From DASSBQ01 sp035250505 (GTDB taxonomy: Bacteria; Nitrospirota; Nitrospiria; Nitrospirales; Nitrospiraceae): a DNA stretch of 15,851 nt. Shown here piece after piece: positions 1 to 11,300 of this stretch; the stretch's first letter is position 1; the number at the start of each line of letters is the position of its first letter. A model generated the notes under the pieces. That model did not search any database. It was not told where the DNA came from and worked only from the letters and a program-made list of their open reading frames with translations. A program made the position numbers and the translations under genes. The stretch spans positions 1-15,851 of the forward strand of contig DATFFC010000123.1 in assembly GCA_035250505.1 (NCBI GenBank). The letters are read 5' to 3'.

Positions 1-574
<574 letters not shown>

Positions 575-584
575 GTATGGGAGC

Positions 585-665
585 GTGAGGGGCGAGGCGT
601 GACGGGTGAGGGGATGAGGGCCGGGAATCAGGCCATCACTTCACGGCTTACGCTTCACGCCTGAC
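585..665. repeat. Inverted array of degenerate heptamers, tuf-rpmG spacer
   Basis: The left arm reads as four heptamers, GTGAGGG, GCGAGGC, GTGACGG, GTGAGGG (585-612), followed by GATGAGGGCC. The right arm, read on the minus strand from 665 down to 638, is GTCAGGC, GTGAAGC, GTAAGCC, GTGAAGT, followed by GATGGCC. The two arms can pair imperfectly into one long stem with several G.U pairs. No U-tract follows, so it is not a classical intrinsic terminator. It ends 9 bases before the rpmG start. The same architecture recurs at 826-906. A role in mRNA stability or processing between tuf and rpmG is inference only. Confidence 0.7.
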
Positions 666-674
666 GAATAGAAA

Positions 675-824
675 ATGCGCGACATCATTGATTTAGCTTG
701 CACAGCATGCAAGCAGCGGAATTATTCGACGAAGAAGAATAAGAAGAATGACCCAGATCGGCTGGAACGGAACAAATTCTGCCGTTTCTGCCGAAAGCAT
801 ACGCCACACAAGGAAGTGAAGTAA
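675..824 (+). CDS. rpmG: 50S ribosomal protein L33, zinc-binding form
   Basis: This is a 49-residue protein of the large ribosomal subunit, at the usual length for L33. The start block MRDIIDLACTACKQRNY and the end FCRKHTPHKEVK match the family closely. Two CxxC pairs (Cys9/Cys12 and Cys36/Cys39) mark the zinc-ribbon C+ form rather than the cysteine-free paralog. The start is fixed, because a TAG stop lies in frame two codons upstream (669-671) and the next methionine would lose the fold. No Shine-Dalgarno sequence is visible: the bases before ATG are AATAGAAA, directly after a heptamer inverted repeat. The position between tuf and tRNA-Trp/secE is the classical bacterial order. It lies 100 bases after the tuf stop and may be co-transcribed with it. 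Confidence 0.97.
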   Translation: MRDIIDLACTACKQRNYSTKKNKKNDPDRLERNKFCRFCRKHTPHKEVK

Positions 825-825
825 C

Positions 826-906
826 GTGAAAGGTGAAACGTAAGGGGTGAGATGAGGCACGAGGAGGTTCGCCTTGTCACCTCACGTTTCACATCTTACG
901 TCTTAC
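826..906. repeat. Inverted array of degenerate heptamers, rpmG-tRNA spacer
   Basis: This has the same design as 585-665. Left-arm heptamers are GTGAAAG, GTGAAAC, GTAAGGG, GTGAGAT (826-853), then GAGGC. On the minus strand from 906 down to 879 the right arm is GTAAGAC, GTAAGAT, GTGAAAC, GTGAGGT, then GACAAGGC. The shared unit is about GTRARRN. Most differences between arms are purine swaps that keep a G.U pair or cost one mismatch per unit. It begins 2 bases after the rpmG stop and ends 7 bases before tRNA-Trp, so it fills the whole spacer. An RNA stem here could direct tRNA 5' processing or stabilise the upstream message (inference). Confidence 0.7.
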
Positions 907-913
907 GGCAAAC

Positions 914-990
914 AGGGGCATGGTGTTCAACGGCTAGCATGTCGGTCTCCAAAACCGAAGGTCCGGGTTCGATTCCTGGTGCCCCTGCCA
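914..990 (+). tRNA. trnW: tRNA-Trp (anticodon CCA)
   Basis: A complete 77-nt cloverleaf. The acceptor stem AGGGGCA pairs with TGCCCCT in a perfect 7 bp, with discriminator G and an encoded CCA tail. The D-arm stem GTGT/GCAT contains two wobble pairs. The anticodon stem TCGGT/ACCGA encloses the loop CTCCAAA with anticodon CCA. The T arm CCGGG-TTCGATT-CCTGG includes one G.U pair. It reads UGG. A tRNA-Trp between rpmG/tuf and secE is a common bacterial arrangement, so it is probably cut from a longer tuf-rpmG-trnW-secE transcript. No strong promoter of its own is visible. Confidence 0.98.
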
Positions 991-993
991 TAC

Positions 994-1221
994 AGAGCTA
1001 GCTCGACCGCGAAGCCATGTGATGGTTCTTGCTGAGCGGATAGACACCGCAATCGTTCGCATGGAGTTTGAGCAGCGACCGGATGAAACACCTTGGTGAG
1101 TTGTTCTGAAATGAGAGCTAGCTCGACCGCGAAGCCATGTGGTGGTCCTCACGACAATGGTTCGCACGGACTTAAGCAGCGACCGGATGAGACACCCTGG
1201 CGAGGTTGCTTCTAGGTAATG
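994..1221. repeat. Tandem imperfect duplication of a 120-bp unit after tRNA-Trp
   Basis: Copy 1 (994-1113) and copy 2 (1114 to about 1221) both start with AGAGCTAGCTCGACCGCGAAG. The first 27 bases are identical, and both later share GCAGCGACCGGATGA and a similar end. Copy 2 has about 15-16 bases deleted in the middle plus scattered substitutions. Each copy begins with the perfect palindrome GAGCTAGCTC (995-1004 and 1115-1124). It also contains a small hairpin GCCAT-GTG-RTGGT, in which the A-to-G change in copy 2 keeps a pair. No coding potential is convincing on either strand. It may be a decayed structured RNA or spacer duplication; the function is unknown. Confidence 0.75.
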
Positions 1222-1329
1222 GATGTATGCGAGACCCGGAGCGCTTCTTGTGATGGCCGATGCCGAGAGTGCTATTCATAAAAGCCAAGCCGTGTTGAAG
1301 CGACTGATTGTCTTGTAGAGGAAGAGACC
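1222..1329 (+). other. secE leader, no recognised element
   Basis: This is the rest of the 339-base gene-free stretch between tRNA-Trp and secE. I see no open frame worth calling, no terminator and no convincing promoter. TTGTGA (1248-1253) and TATTCA (1273-1278) are spaced by 19 bases, too far and too divergent to call. The last bases carry the secE ribosome binding site AGAGGAAGAG (1317-1326). Confidence 0.5.
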
Positions 1330-1524
1330 ATGTTTCAGCGGTTTGTTGCATCAGTTCGGGAATTCGTTGACGGGGTCCGAGGCGAGCTCAGAAAAGTCTC
1401 CTTCCCGTCGAAGAGCGAGACGATCGGGGCGACGACCGTGGTAATCGTCTTCTGTGTTCTTATGTCCCTGTATCTATCGGTCGTGGACTCGTTCCTTGGT
1501 TGGTTGATGCGAAAGGTAATCTGA
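1330..1524 (+). CDS. secE: Preprotein translocase subunit SecE
   Basis: SecE is the small clamp subunit of the SecYEG protein-export channel in the inner membrane. The protein has 64 residues, the short single-span form found in most bacteria outside the enterics. Residues 1-30 form the amphipathic cytoplasmic part with the family block VRGELRKVSFPSK. Residues 32-60 form one hydrophobic membrane segment. The start is supported by AGAGGAAGAG ending 3 bases before ATG, with GAGG 8 bases away. nusG follows 38 bases downstream, the standard secE-nusG pair, which implies one transcript. Length, motif and context agree, so alternatives are unlikely. Confidence 0.96.
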   Translation: MFQRFVASVREFVDGVRGELRKVSFPSKSETIGATTVVIVFCVLMSLYLSVVDSFLGWLMRKVI

Positions 1525-1562
1525 GCTGACGAACGGGCAAGGCCTTGAGCGAAGGGGAGACG

Positions 1563-2102
1563 ATGGGGAATAAGAACTGGTATGTGATCCATACCTACGC
1601 CGGCTTTGAGGGACGGGTGAAGACAAGCCTGCTCGAACGAGCCAATCAGATGGGACTCGTCGAAAAGCTAGGTCAAGTTCTGGTACCCACTGAGGACGTG
1701 ATTGAGATCAAGGACGGGAAGCGCCGGACCTCGAGGAGAAAGTTTTTCCCAGGGTATGTTTTGGTTGAATTGGAAACTCCCTTGGCCGATGAGACGTTGC
1801 AAATGATCAAAGAGACGCCCAAGGTGACGGGGTTCGTCGGAGGCGGCGCACAGCCGACCCCTCTGTCGTCCGACGAAGTGGATTCTCTGCTCAAGCAGGT
1901 GGACGCAGGCGCGGCCGGTCCCCGAGAGCAGATCCGCTTCATTAAGGGAGATAACGTGCGGATTGTCGATGGTCCGTTCCTGGGCTTTAACGGCGTCGTC
2001 GATGAAGTAGACAGCGATCACAGCCGGGTCAAGGTCTTCGTCAGTATTTTCGGGCGATCGACGCCGGTCGAATTGGGTTTTTTGCAGGTGGAACGCATTT
2101 AG
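1563..2102 (+). CDS. nusG: Transcription termination/antitermination factor NusG
   Basis: NusG binds the clamp of RNA polymerase, reduces pausing, and links the polymerase to Rho or to the ribosome through S10. The product has 179 residues, the normal length. The NGN domain spans about residues 3-110, beginning NWYVIHTYAGFE and including RRKFFPGYVLVE. The KOW domain lies near residues 125-175, with KGDNVRIVDGPFLGFNGVVDEVD. I chose ATG 1563 because AAGGGGAG lies just upstream with AGGGG 5 bases from it, and because the alignment to the family starts here. A TTG at 1545 in the same frame would add six residues (MSEGET) made from the ribosome binding site itself. The gene follows secE closely and precedes the ribosomal protein genes. 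Confidence 0.96.
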   Translation: MGNKNWYVIHTYAGFEGRVKTSLLERANQMGLVEKLGQVLVPTEDVIEIKDGKRRTSRRKFFPGYVLVELETPLADETLQMIKETPKVTGFVGGGAQPTPLSSDEVDSLLKQVDAGAAGPREQIRFIKGDNVRIVDGPFLGFNGVVDEVDSDHSRVKVFVSIFGRSTPVELGFLQVERI

Positions 2103-2115
2103 GTTGGGGCCCGTT

Positions 2116-2143
2116 ACTCAGCACTCATAACACAGCACTTTAC
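2116..2143. repeat. Short single-orientation heptamer array, nusG-rplK spacer
   Basis: Four consecutive 7-base units are ACTCAGC, ACTCATA, ACACAGC, ACTTTAC. CAGCACT occurs exactly twice, 14 bases apart (2119 and 2133). It has the same period as the arrays near rpmG but a different sequence and no inverted partner. It sits just upstream of the rplK ribosome binding site AGGAG (2147-2151). With only four imperfect units, chance is possible. Confidence 0.45.
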
Positions 2144-2156
2144 GTCAGGAGCAGGT

Positions 2157-2579
2157 ATGGCAAAGGAAGTGTCGGCGCAGATCAAGCTTCAGATACCGGC
2201 CGGGAAAGCCAATCCGGCGCCACCGGTCGGTCCTTCGTTGGGCCAGCATGGCGTCAATATTATGGAGTTCTGCAAACAGTTCAACGCGAAGACCCAGAAG
2301 GAAGGGGACAGCATCATCCCCGTCGTCATCACGGTCTACAAGGACCGAAGCTTTACCTTCATTCTGAAGACGCCGCCGGCTTCGGATCTTCTGAAGAAGG
2401 CCGCCGGGATCATCAAGGGGTCGGGCATTCCCCATAAAGATAAGGTCGGACGGGTGTCGGAGGCTCAAATTCGGGAGATTGCTCAGAAAAAGATGTCGGA
2501 TCTGAACGCGGCGGATCTGGAAGGCGCCATCAAAATTATTGCAGGGACCGCCCGCAGTATGGGGATCACGATTCAATAA
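2157..2579 (+). CDS. rplK: 50S ribosomal protein L11
   Basis: L11 binds the GTPase-associated region of 23S rRNA at the base of the L10-L12 stalk and takes part in factor binding and the stringent response. It has 140 residues, normal length. The N-terminal domain carries the proline-rich loop with Pro20, Pro22, Pro23 and Pro26 (NPAPPVGPSLGQHGVN), the region contacted by thiostrepton-type antibiotics. The C-terminal rRNA-binding domain ends KIIAGTARSMGITIQ. The start is supported by AGGAG 5 bases before ATG and by the family start MAKEV. It lies 54 bases after nusG and 57 before rplA. In well-studied bacteria L1 represses rplK-rplA by binding its leader; I cannot identify such a site here with confidence. 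Confidence 0.97.
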   Translation: MAKEVSAQIKLQIPAGKANPAPPVGPSLGQHGVNIMEFCKQFNAKTQKEGDSIIPVVITVYKDRSFTFILKTPPASDLLKKAAGIIKGSGIPHKDKVGRVSEAQIREIAQKKMSDLNAADLEGAIKIIAGTARSMGITIQ

Positions 2580-2636
2580 CATTGTCGACGGCCGCATCGC
2601 TGTGCGTCGTATGGACGGTAAGTTGAGGAGCGCGGG

Positions 2637-3329
2637 ATGGGAAAGAAAATGAAAGCGGCGACGGAGAAACTCGAATCGCGACTGTACCAATTGCAGGAGG
2701 CCGTGGATCTGGTGAAGAAAGCGGCCTTTGCCAAGTTCGACGAATCCGTCGACTTGGCGATCCGGCTCGGGATTGATCCCAAGCGGTCGGATCAGATGGT
2801 TCGCGGCACGACGGCGTTACCGCACGGCACCGGCAAGAAACTCCGGGTGCTCGTGTTTGCGAAGGGAGAAAAAGAGCAGGAGGCCCGGCAGGCCGGCGCC
2901 GATTTCGTCGGGGCCGACGACTTGATGGAGAAAATCAAGGGCGGATGGATGGATTTTGATTGCGCGATTGCGACACCCGATCTAATGGGTTCGGTCGGAA
3001 AGTTGGGAAAAGTGCTGGGGCCGCGGGGCCTCATGCCGAATCCCAAGACCGGCACGGTCACGTTCGAGGTCGGGAAGGCGGTCGCTGAGATCCGCAAGGG
3101 CCGGGTGGAGTTCAAAGTCGAGAAAGCCGGCATCGTGCAGGTGCCGGTCGGCAAGGTCTCCTTTGACGCGCAGAAATTGTATGACAACGCACAAGCGGTG
3201 CTGGAATCGGTCGTCAAGGCCAAGCCGGCGTCGTGCAAGGGGCGGTACTTGAAGAGCGCCACCCTATCCAGCACGATGGGCCCCGGCGTGAGGCTGGACA
3301 CGGCGGCCTTGTCGAAAACGTTGAGCTGA
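2637..3329 (+). CDS. rplA: 50S ribosomal protein L1
   Basis: L1 forms the mobile L1 stalk that guides deacylated tRNA out of the E site, and it is a translational repressor of its own operon in many bacteria. The 230-residue length is typical. Domain I contains the N- and C-terminal parts, with DLAIRLGIDPKRSDQMVRGT near residues 39-58. Domain II is inserted in the middle. The signature GPRGLMPNPKTGTV begins at residue 128. The closing region SSTMGPGVRLD fits the family. GAGGAG (2625-2630) lies 6 bases before ATG. It is followed after only 25 bases by rplJ, so the two are surely co-transcribed. Confidence 0.97.
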   Translation: MGKKMKAATEKLESRLYQLQEAVDLVKKAAFAKFDESVDLAIRLGIDPKRSDQMVRGTTALPHGTGKKLRVLVFAKGEKEQEARQAGADFVGADDLMEKIKGGWMDFDCAIATPDLMGSVGKLGKVLGPRGLMPNPKTGTVTFEVGKAVAEIRKGRVEFKVEKAGIVQVPVGKVSFDAQKLYDNAQAVLESVVKAKPASCKGRYLKSATLSSTMGPGVRLDTAALSKTLS

Positions 3330-3354
3330 CGGTCCTGTCAAAAAGGGAAGGGGT

Positions 3355-4287
3355 ATGAAAAGAGAAGAGAAGGCGACGGCGATTGAAGAGTTTTCCGAGA
3401 AGTTCGGGCGAGCCAGACTGGCGATTCTCACCGAATCCGCGGGGTTGCCTGTCAATCAGATGACCGAGCTGCGCAAACAATTGCGTGCGGCAAAGGCTGA
3501 GTACACGGTCATGAAGAATACGCTCGCCGCGCGTGCCACGGACGGCACGGCATTGGCCGGTCTCAAGGCGCACTTCAAGGGGCCGCTCGGTGTGGTGATC
3601 GGCTACGACGATCCGGTGTTGCCGACCAAAATCCTCCGTGACTTTATTGCGGGAGAGAAACGCGAAGAAAAAATCAAGATCACGGTTGGAATATTGGAGG
3701 GCAAGATCGTTCAGGCGGCCGAGATCGACGCCGTCGCAAAATTGCCGAAGAAAGAAGTGCTCATCGCCATGCTGTTGTCGGCCATGCAGGGGCCGGCTCG
3801 CGGGCTCGTGTACGTATTAAACGGGGTGCTCAGCAAGTTCGTGAGAGTCATTGCGGCTATTCAAGACAAAAGGAAAGGAGAGGGGGACATGCCGGCAACA
3901 GAGGGAAAGCTTTCACAGGATGAATTGATCAAGGCGATCGAAGGGATGAGCGTGTTGGAGCTCTCGGAGTTGGTCAAGGGGCTTGAAACGCGATTCGGCG
4001 TGACTGCAGCGGCTCCGGTAGCCGTGGCGGCGGCGCCTGCGGCCGGTGGACCGGCGGCCCCGGCGGAAGAGAAGACGGCCTTCGACGTCGTGCTGGCCAG
4101 CGCACCGGCCGACAAGAAAATTCAGGTCATCAAGGTGGTGCGGGAATTGACCAGTCTCGGACTGAAAGAGGCGAAGGATTTGGTCGAAGGCGCCCCGAAG
4201 CCGGTGAAGACCGGCGTGACCAAAGAAGAGGCGGACGCCATGAAGAAAAAGCTCGAGGACGGCGGCGCCAAGGTCGAGATCAAGTAG
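3355..4287 (+). CDS. rplJ: Ribosomal protein L10 in one open frame with L7/L12
   Basis: The frame runs 310 residues without a stop. Residues 1-178 are a complete L10 with normal start MKREEKA, the rRNA-binding N-terminal domain, and a C-terminal helix (about 149-172, GLVYVLNGVLSKFVRVIAAI) that binds L12 dimers. Residues 179-310 are a complete L7/L12. L10 normally stops after this helix. Here the sequence continues through KRKGEGD straight into the L12 methionine. Neither shifted frame offers a stop before rplL, so a simple indel error would not recreate two separate genes. A lost stop by one substitution (for example GAG to TAG) would. Product could be an L10-L12 fusion made by continued translation, with free L12 from the internal start. 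GGGAAGGGG precedes ATG 3355. Identity of both halves is certain; whether the fusion is real biology needs reads or proteomics. Confidence 0.9.
   Translation: MKREEKATAIEEFSEKFGRARLAILTESAGLPVNQMTELRKQLRAAKAEYTVMKNTLAARATDGTALAGLKAHFKGPLGVVIGYDDPVLPTKILRDFIAGEKREEKIKITVGILEGKIVQAAEIDAVAKLPKKEVLIAMLLSAMQGPARGLVYVLNGVLSKFVRVIAAIQDKRKGEGDMPATEGKLSQDELIKAIEGMSVLELSELVKGLETRFGVTAAAPVAVAAAPAAGGPAAPAEEKTAFDVVLASAPADKKIQVIKVVRELTSLGLKEAKDLVEGAPKPVKTGVTKEEADAMKKKLEDGGAKVEIK
3871..3880 (+). promoter_or_regulatory. Internal ribosome binding site for rplL
   Basis: AGGAAAGGAG lies inside the L10 coding end, with GGAG 8 bases before ATG 3889. It is as good as any ribosome binding site in the window. This is why I read L12 as independently initiated even though the upstream frame does not close. 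Confidence 0.8.
3889..4287 (+). CDS. rplL: 50S ribosomal protein L7/L12 (internal start in the L10 frame)
   Basis: L7/L12 is the only multicopy ribosomal protein. Its dimers hang on L10 and its free C-terminal domains recruit EF-G, EF-Tu and IF2. From ATG 3889 it has 132 residues, slightly longer than E. coli. Residues 8-37 form the dimerising N-terminal domain (LSQDELIKAIEGMSVLEL). Residues 38-62 form an Ala/Pro-rich hinge. Residues 63-132 form the factor-binding C-terminal domain with GLKEAKDLVEGAP and the end GGAKVEIK. The start is supported by the ribosome binding site at 3871-3880 and by homology. It is in frame with rplJ with no intervening stop. Independent initiation would supply the four to six copies per L10 that the stalk requires. 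Confidence 0.93.
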   Translation: MPATEGKLSQDELIKAIEGMSVLELSELVKGLETRFGVTAAAPVAVAAAPAAGGPAAPAEEKTAFDVVLASAPADKKIQVIKVVRELTSLGLKEAKDLVEGAPKPVKTGVTKEEADAMKKKLEDGGAKVEIK

Positions 4288-4301
4288 TTCGCGCCGGGAG
4301 A

Positions 4302-4319
4302 GGCCGATGTTGGTCGGCC
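4302..4319 (+). other. Small hairpin in the rplL-rpoB spacer
   Basis: GGCCGA (4302-4307) and TCGGCC (4314-4319) form a perfect 6-bp stem with loop TGTTGG, 14 bases after the rplL stop. There is no U-tract. In E. coli this spacer holds a partial terminator and an RNase III site that lower rpoB relative to rplL. A similar role here is inference; GC-rich spacers give such stems by chance. Confidence 0.35.
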
Positions 4320-4365
4320 GGCCGGGTCGTGTCCTACGTTAACCATGAGCGTGGAGGGCGAGCGG

Positions 4366-8328
<3,963 letters not shown>

Positions 8329-8333
8329 CCGCA

Positions 8334-8357
8334 GGCCGGGTCGGGCTGAGCCCGGCC
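8334..8357 (+). other. GC hairpin in the rpoB-rpoC spacer
   Basis: GGCCGGG (8334-8340) and CCCGGCC (8351-8357) are perfect complements around a 10-base loop. An alternative stem CGGGC/GCCCG (8342-8346 and 8350-8354) with loop TGA would exclude part of the first. The stem ends 9 bases before the rpoC ribosome binding site. No U-tract follows, so termination is unlikely. It could tune rpoC initiation or mRNA cleavage, or be meaningless in GC-rich DNA. Confidence 0.35.
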
Positions 8358-8379
8358 GGCATCACGGGAGGAGTACACC

Positions 8380-11300
8380 TTGGAAGGCGTATACACATTG
8401 TTTGAGAAGCCGCGTGATTCGGTGTCGTTTGACTCGATGCGGATCAGGATCGCCTCGCCGGAAAAAATCCGGTCATGGTCGTACGGCGAGGTGAAAAAGC
8501 CGGAAACGATCAACTACCGCTCGTTCAAACCGGAAAAGGACGGGCTCTTCTGCGCCAAGATTTTCGGTCCCATCAAGGACTGGGAGTGCAATTGCGGGAA
8601 GTACAAGCGGATGAAGCATCGCGGCATCGTCTGCGACAAGTGCGGTGTGGAAGTCATCCAGTCCAAGGTCCGGCGAGAGCGGATGGGCCACATTGAACTG
8701 GCCGCACCGGTCGCCCACATCTGGTTCCTGAAAGGCGTGCCGAGCCGGATCGGGACGCTGCTCGACATGAGCCTGAAGCAGTTGGAGAAGATTCTCTATT
8801 TCGAAAGTTACGTCATGGTCGATCCCGGATCGACCGATATGAGCGAGCAGGAATTGGTGTCGGAAGAGAAGCTCCGGGAGCTGCAATCGCAATACGGAGC
8901 CGGCTCGTTCAAGGTCGGGATCGGAGCCGAGGCGATTCGAGAGTTGCTTAGAAAGAAAGACATCAACGTTCTGTGGGAAGAGTTACACGTCAAGGCGAAG
9001 GCCTCCGCGTCGGCCGCCCAAAAGAAGAAATTCGCAAAACGACTCAAGGTGATCGAAGCGTTTCGCAAGTCGGGCAATAAGCCGGAATGGATGATCATGG
9101 ATGTCATCCCGGTGCTGCCGCCCGAGCTTCGGCCGCTGGTACCGTTGGACGGCGGGCGGTTCGCCACATCGGACTTGAATGATCTCTACCGGCGCGTCAT
9201 CAACCGGAACAACCGTCTGAAGCGCTTGATCGAACTCAAGGCGCCGGGCGTCATCATCCGGAACGAGATGCGGATGCTCCAGGAGGCGGTCGATGCGCTG
9301 TTCGATAACGGCCGGCGCGGGCGCGCGATTCGAGGGCCCAACAAGCGTCCGCTCAAGTCGCTGAGCGACATGTTGAAAGGCAAGCAGGGCCGGTTCCGCC
9401 AAAACCTGCTCGGCAAGCGCGTCGATTATTCGGGGCGAACCGTCATCGTGGTGGGACCCGAATTGCGGCTGCATCAATGCGGGCTCCCGAAGAAGATGGC
9501 GCTGGAGCTGTTCAAGCCGTTTATTTTCCACAAATTGGAAGAGCGGGGGGCGGCTACGACGATCAAGAGCGCGAAGCGCCTCGTGGAGAAGGAGCGTCCT
9601 GAAGTGTGGGACGTGCTCGACGAAGTCATTCGCGAGCATCCGGTTCTACTGAACCGCGCGCCGACGCTGCACCGCTTGGGGATCCAAGCCTTCGATCCGG
9701 TACTCGTCGAAGGCAAGGCGATCCGGCTGCATCCCTTGGTCTGCGCGGCCTTCAACGCAGATTTCGACGGCGACCAAATGGCGGTGCACGTGCCCTTGTC
9801 CGTGGAAGCGCAGATCGAGGCCCGGGTCCTGATGATGTCCATCAACAACATCCTGTCGCCGGCCAACGGAAAGCCGATCTCCGTGCCCTCGCAGGACATG
9901 GTGCTGGGATGCTATTGGCTCACCAAAGAACGCATCGGCGTCAAGGGTGAAGGCAAGGTGTTCGGCTCGCCGGAGGAAGTGCGCATCGCCTATGATGCCG
10001 GTGAGATCGCGGAACATGCGCGGATCAAGGTTCGGGTCAACGGTGCGCTCTTGCAGACGACGACGGGACGGGTGTTGCTGGCGGAGATTCTGCCGGCCAC
10101 CATTCCGTTCTCAGACGCGAACAAGCTGATGACCAAGAAGGAAATGACGAAACTGATCGATGCCGTGTACCGGCAGGCCGGCCATCGTGAAACGGTGATG
10201 TTCCTGGACAAGATCAAGCACCTGGGTTTCCAGTATGCGACCCGTGCCGGCATGTCCATTTGCATCGACAATATGCATATCCCGACCAGGAAGGAAGATC
10301 TGATCGGGAAAGCGCAGCGCGAAGTCAATGAGATCGAAAAGCAGTACGCCGAAGGTCTCATTACGAATGGTGAGCGCTACAACAAGGTCATCGACATCTG
10401 GGCTCACGTGACGGAGCAGGTGGCGAATGAAATGATGAAAGAGCTCGGAGCCGGCGGAGATCCGGCGAAGAACGAGTCGTTCAATCCCATTTTCATGATG
10501 GCGGACAGCGGGGCGCGCGGCAGCTCGCAACAGATCCGGCAATTGGGTGGGATGCGCGGCCTGATGGCCAAACCCTCAGGCGAAATTATCGAGACTCCCA
10601 TCACCGCCAATTTCCGTGAAGGACTGACCGTGTTGCAGTACTTCATCTCGACACACGGCGCGCGGAAAGGTCTCGCGGATACGGCCTTGAAAACCGCGAA
10701 CTCCGGCTACCTGACCCGCAGGCTCGTCGATATCGCGCAAGATGTGATCGTGAGTGAAGAGGACTGCGGCACGACCGACGGAATCGTGGTCAGCGCGCTC
10801 GTTGAAGGTGGAGAGATCATTCAGCCGCTGGAAGAGCGCGTCTTGGGACGCTTGGCGGCGGAGGATATTCGCGATCCCGTCACCGGCGAAGTCATCGTCT
10901 CGCTCAATGAAGAAATCGATGAAGAGCAGGCGCGGGCCGTGGTGGAGGCCGGGGTGGATCGAGTAAAGATCCGCTCAGTGTTGACGTGCCAATCACGGCG
11001 CGGTGTGTGCCGGCTGTGCTATGGGCGGGATCTTGCCCGCGGGAGGCTGGTCGAAAGGGGGGAGCCGGTCGGAGTCATTGCGGCCCAATCGATCGGCGAG
11101 CCCGGCACGCAGCTCACGATGCGGACGTTCCACATCGGTGGAACGGCGAGCAAGGTCGTCGAGCAGACGGTGTTGGAGTCGAAGCATGCCGGCCATATCA
11201 AGTTCATGAGTTTCGACGCCAAGAAAAATGCCGACCTTCATAACAGCAACATCGCGGTGCGGAATAAGGACGGCGAATGGGTCGTCATGAACCGCAACGC

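Noticed and set aside
874..902. TTGTCA (874-879), 17-base spacer, TACGTC (897-902) as a tRNA-Trp promoter
   Set aside because: The -35 box and geometry fit a start just before the tRNA, but the -10 box matches only TA, and both boxes are part of the heptamer inverted repeat.
585..906. The heptamer arrays as a CRISPR array
   Set aside because: Units are 7 bases with no spacers of constant length, and no cas genes are present.
934..1167. A minus-strand frame of 77 codons with two internally repeated peptide blocks
   Set aside because: It runs antisense through tRNA-Trp; the tail resembling QESNPDLRFWRPT is the usual false peptide from antisense tRNA. The internal repeat is simply the 120-bp DNA duplication, whose period is divisible by three.
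1248..1278. TTGTGA and TATTCA as a secE promoter
   Set aside because: The spacer is 19 bases and both boxes deviate from consensus; secE can be transcribed from upstream.
1545..1562. TTG at 1545 as an upstream start of nusG
   Set aside because: The added codons are made of the purine-rich ribosome binding site that serves ATG 1563, and NusG homology begins after 1563.
4345..4365. ATG at 4345 as the start of rpoB
   Set aside because: It has no ribosome binding site, whereas GGAGGG is spaced 7 bases from ATG 4366.
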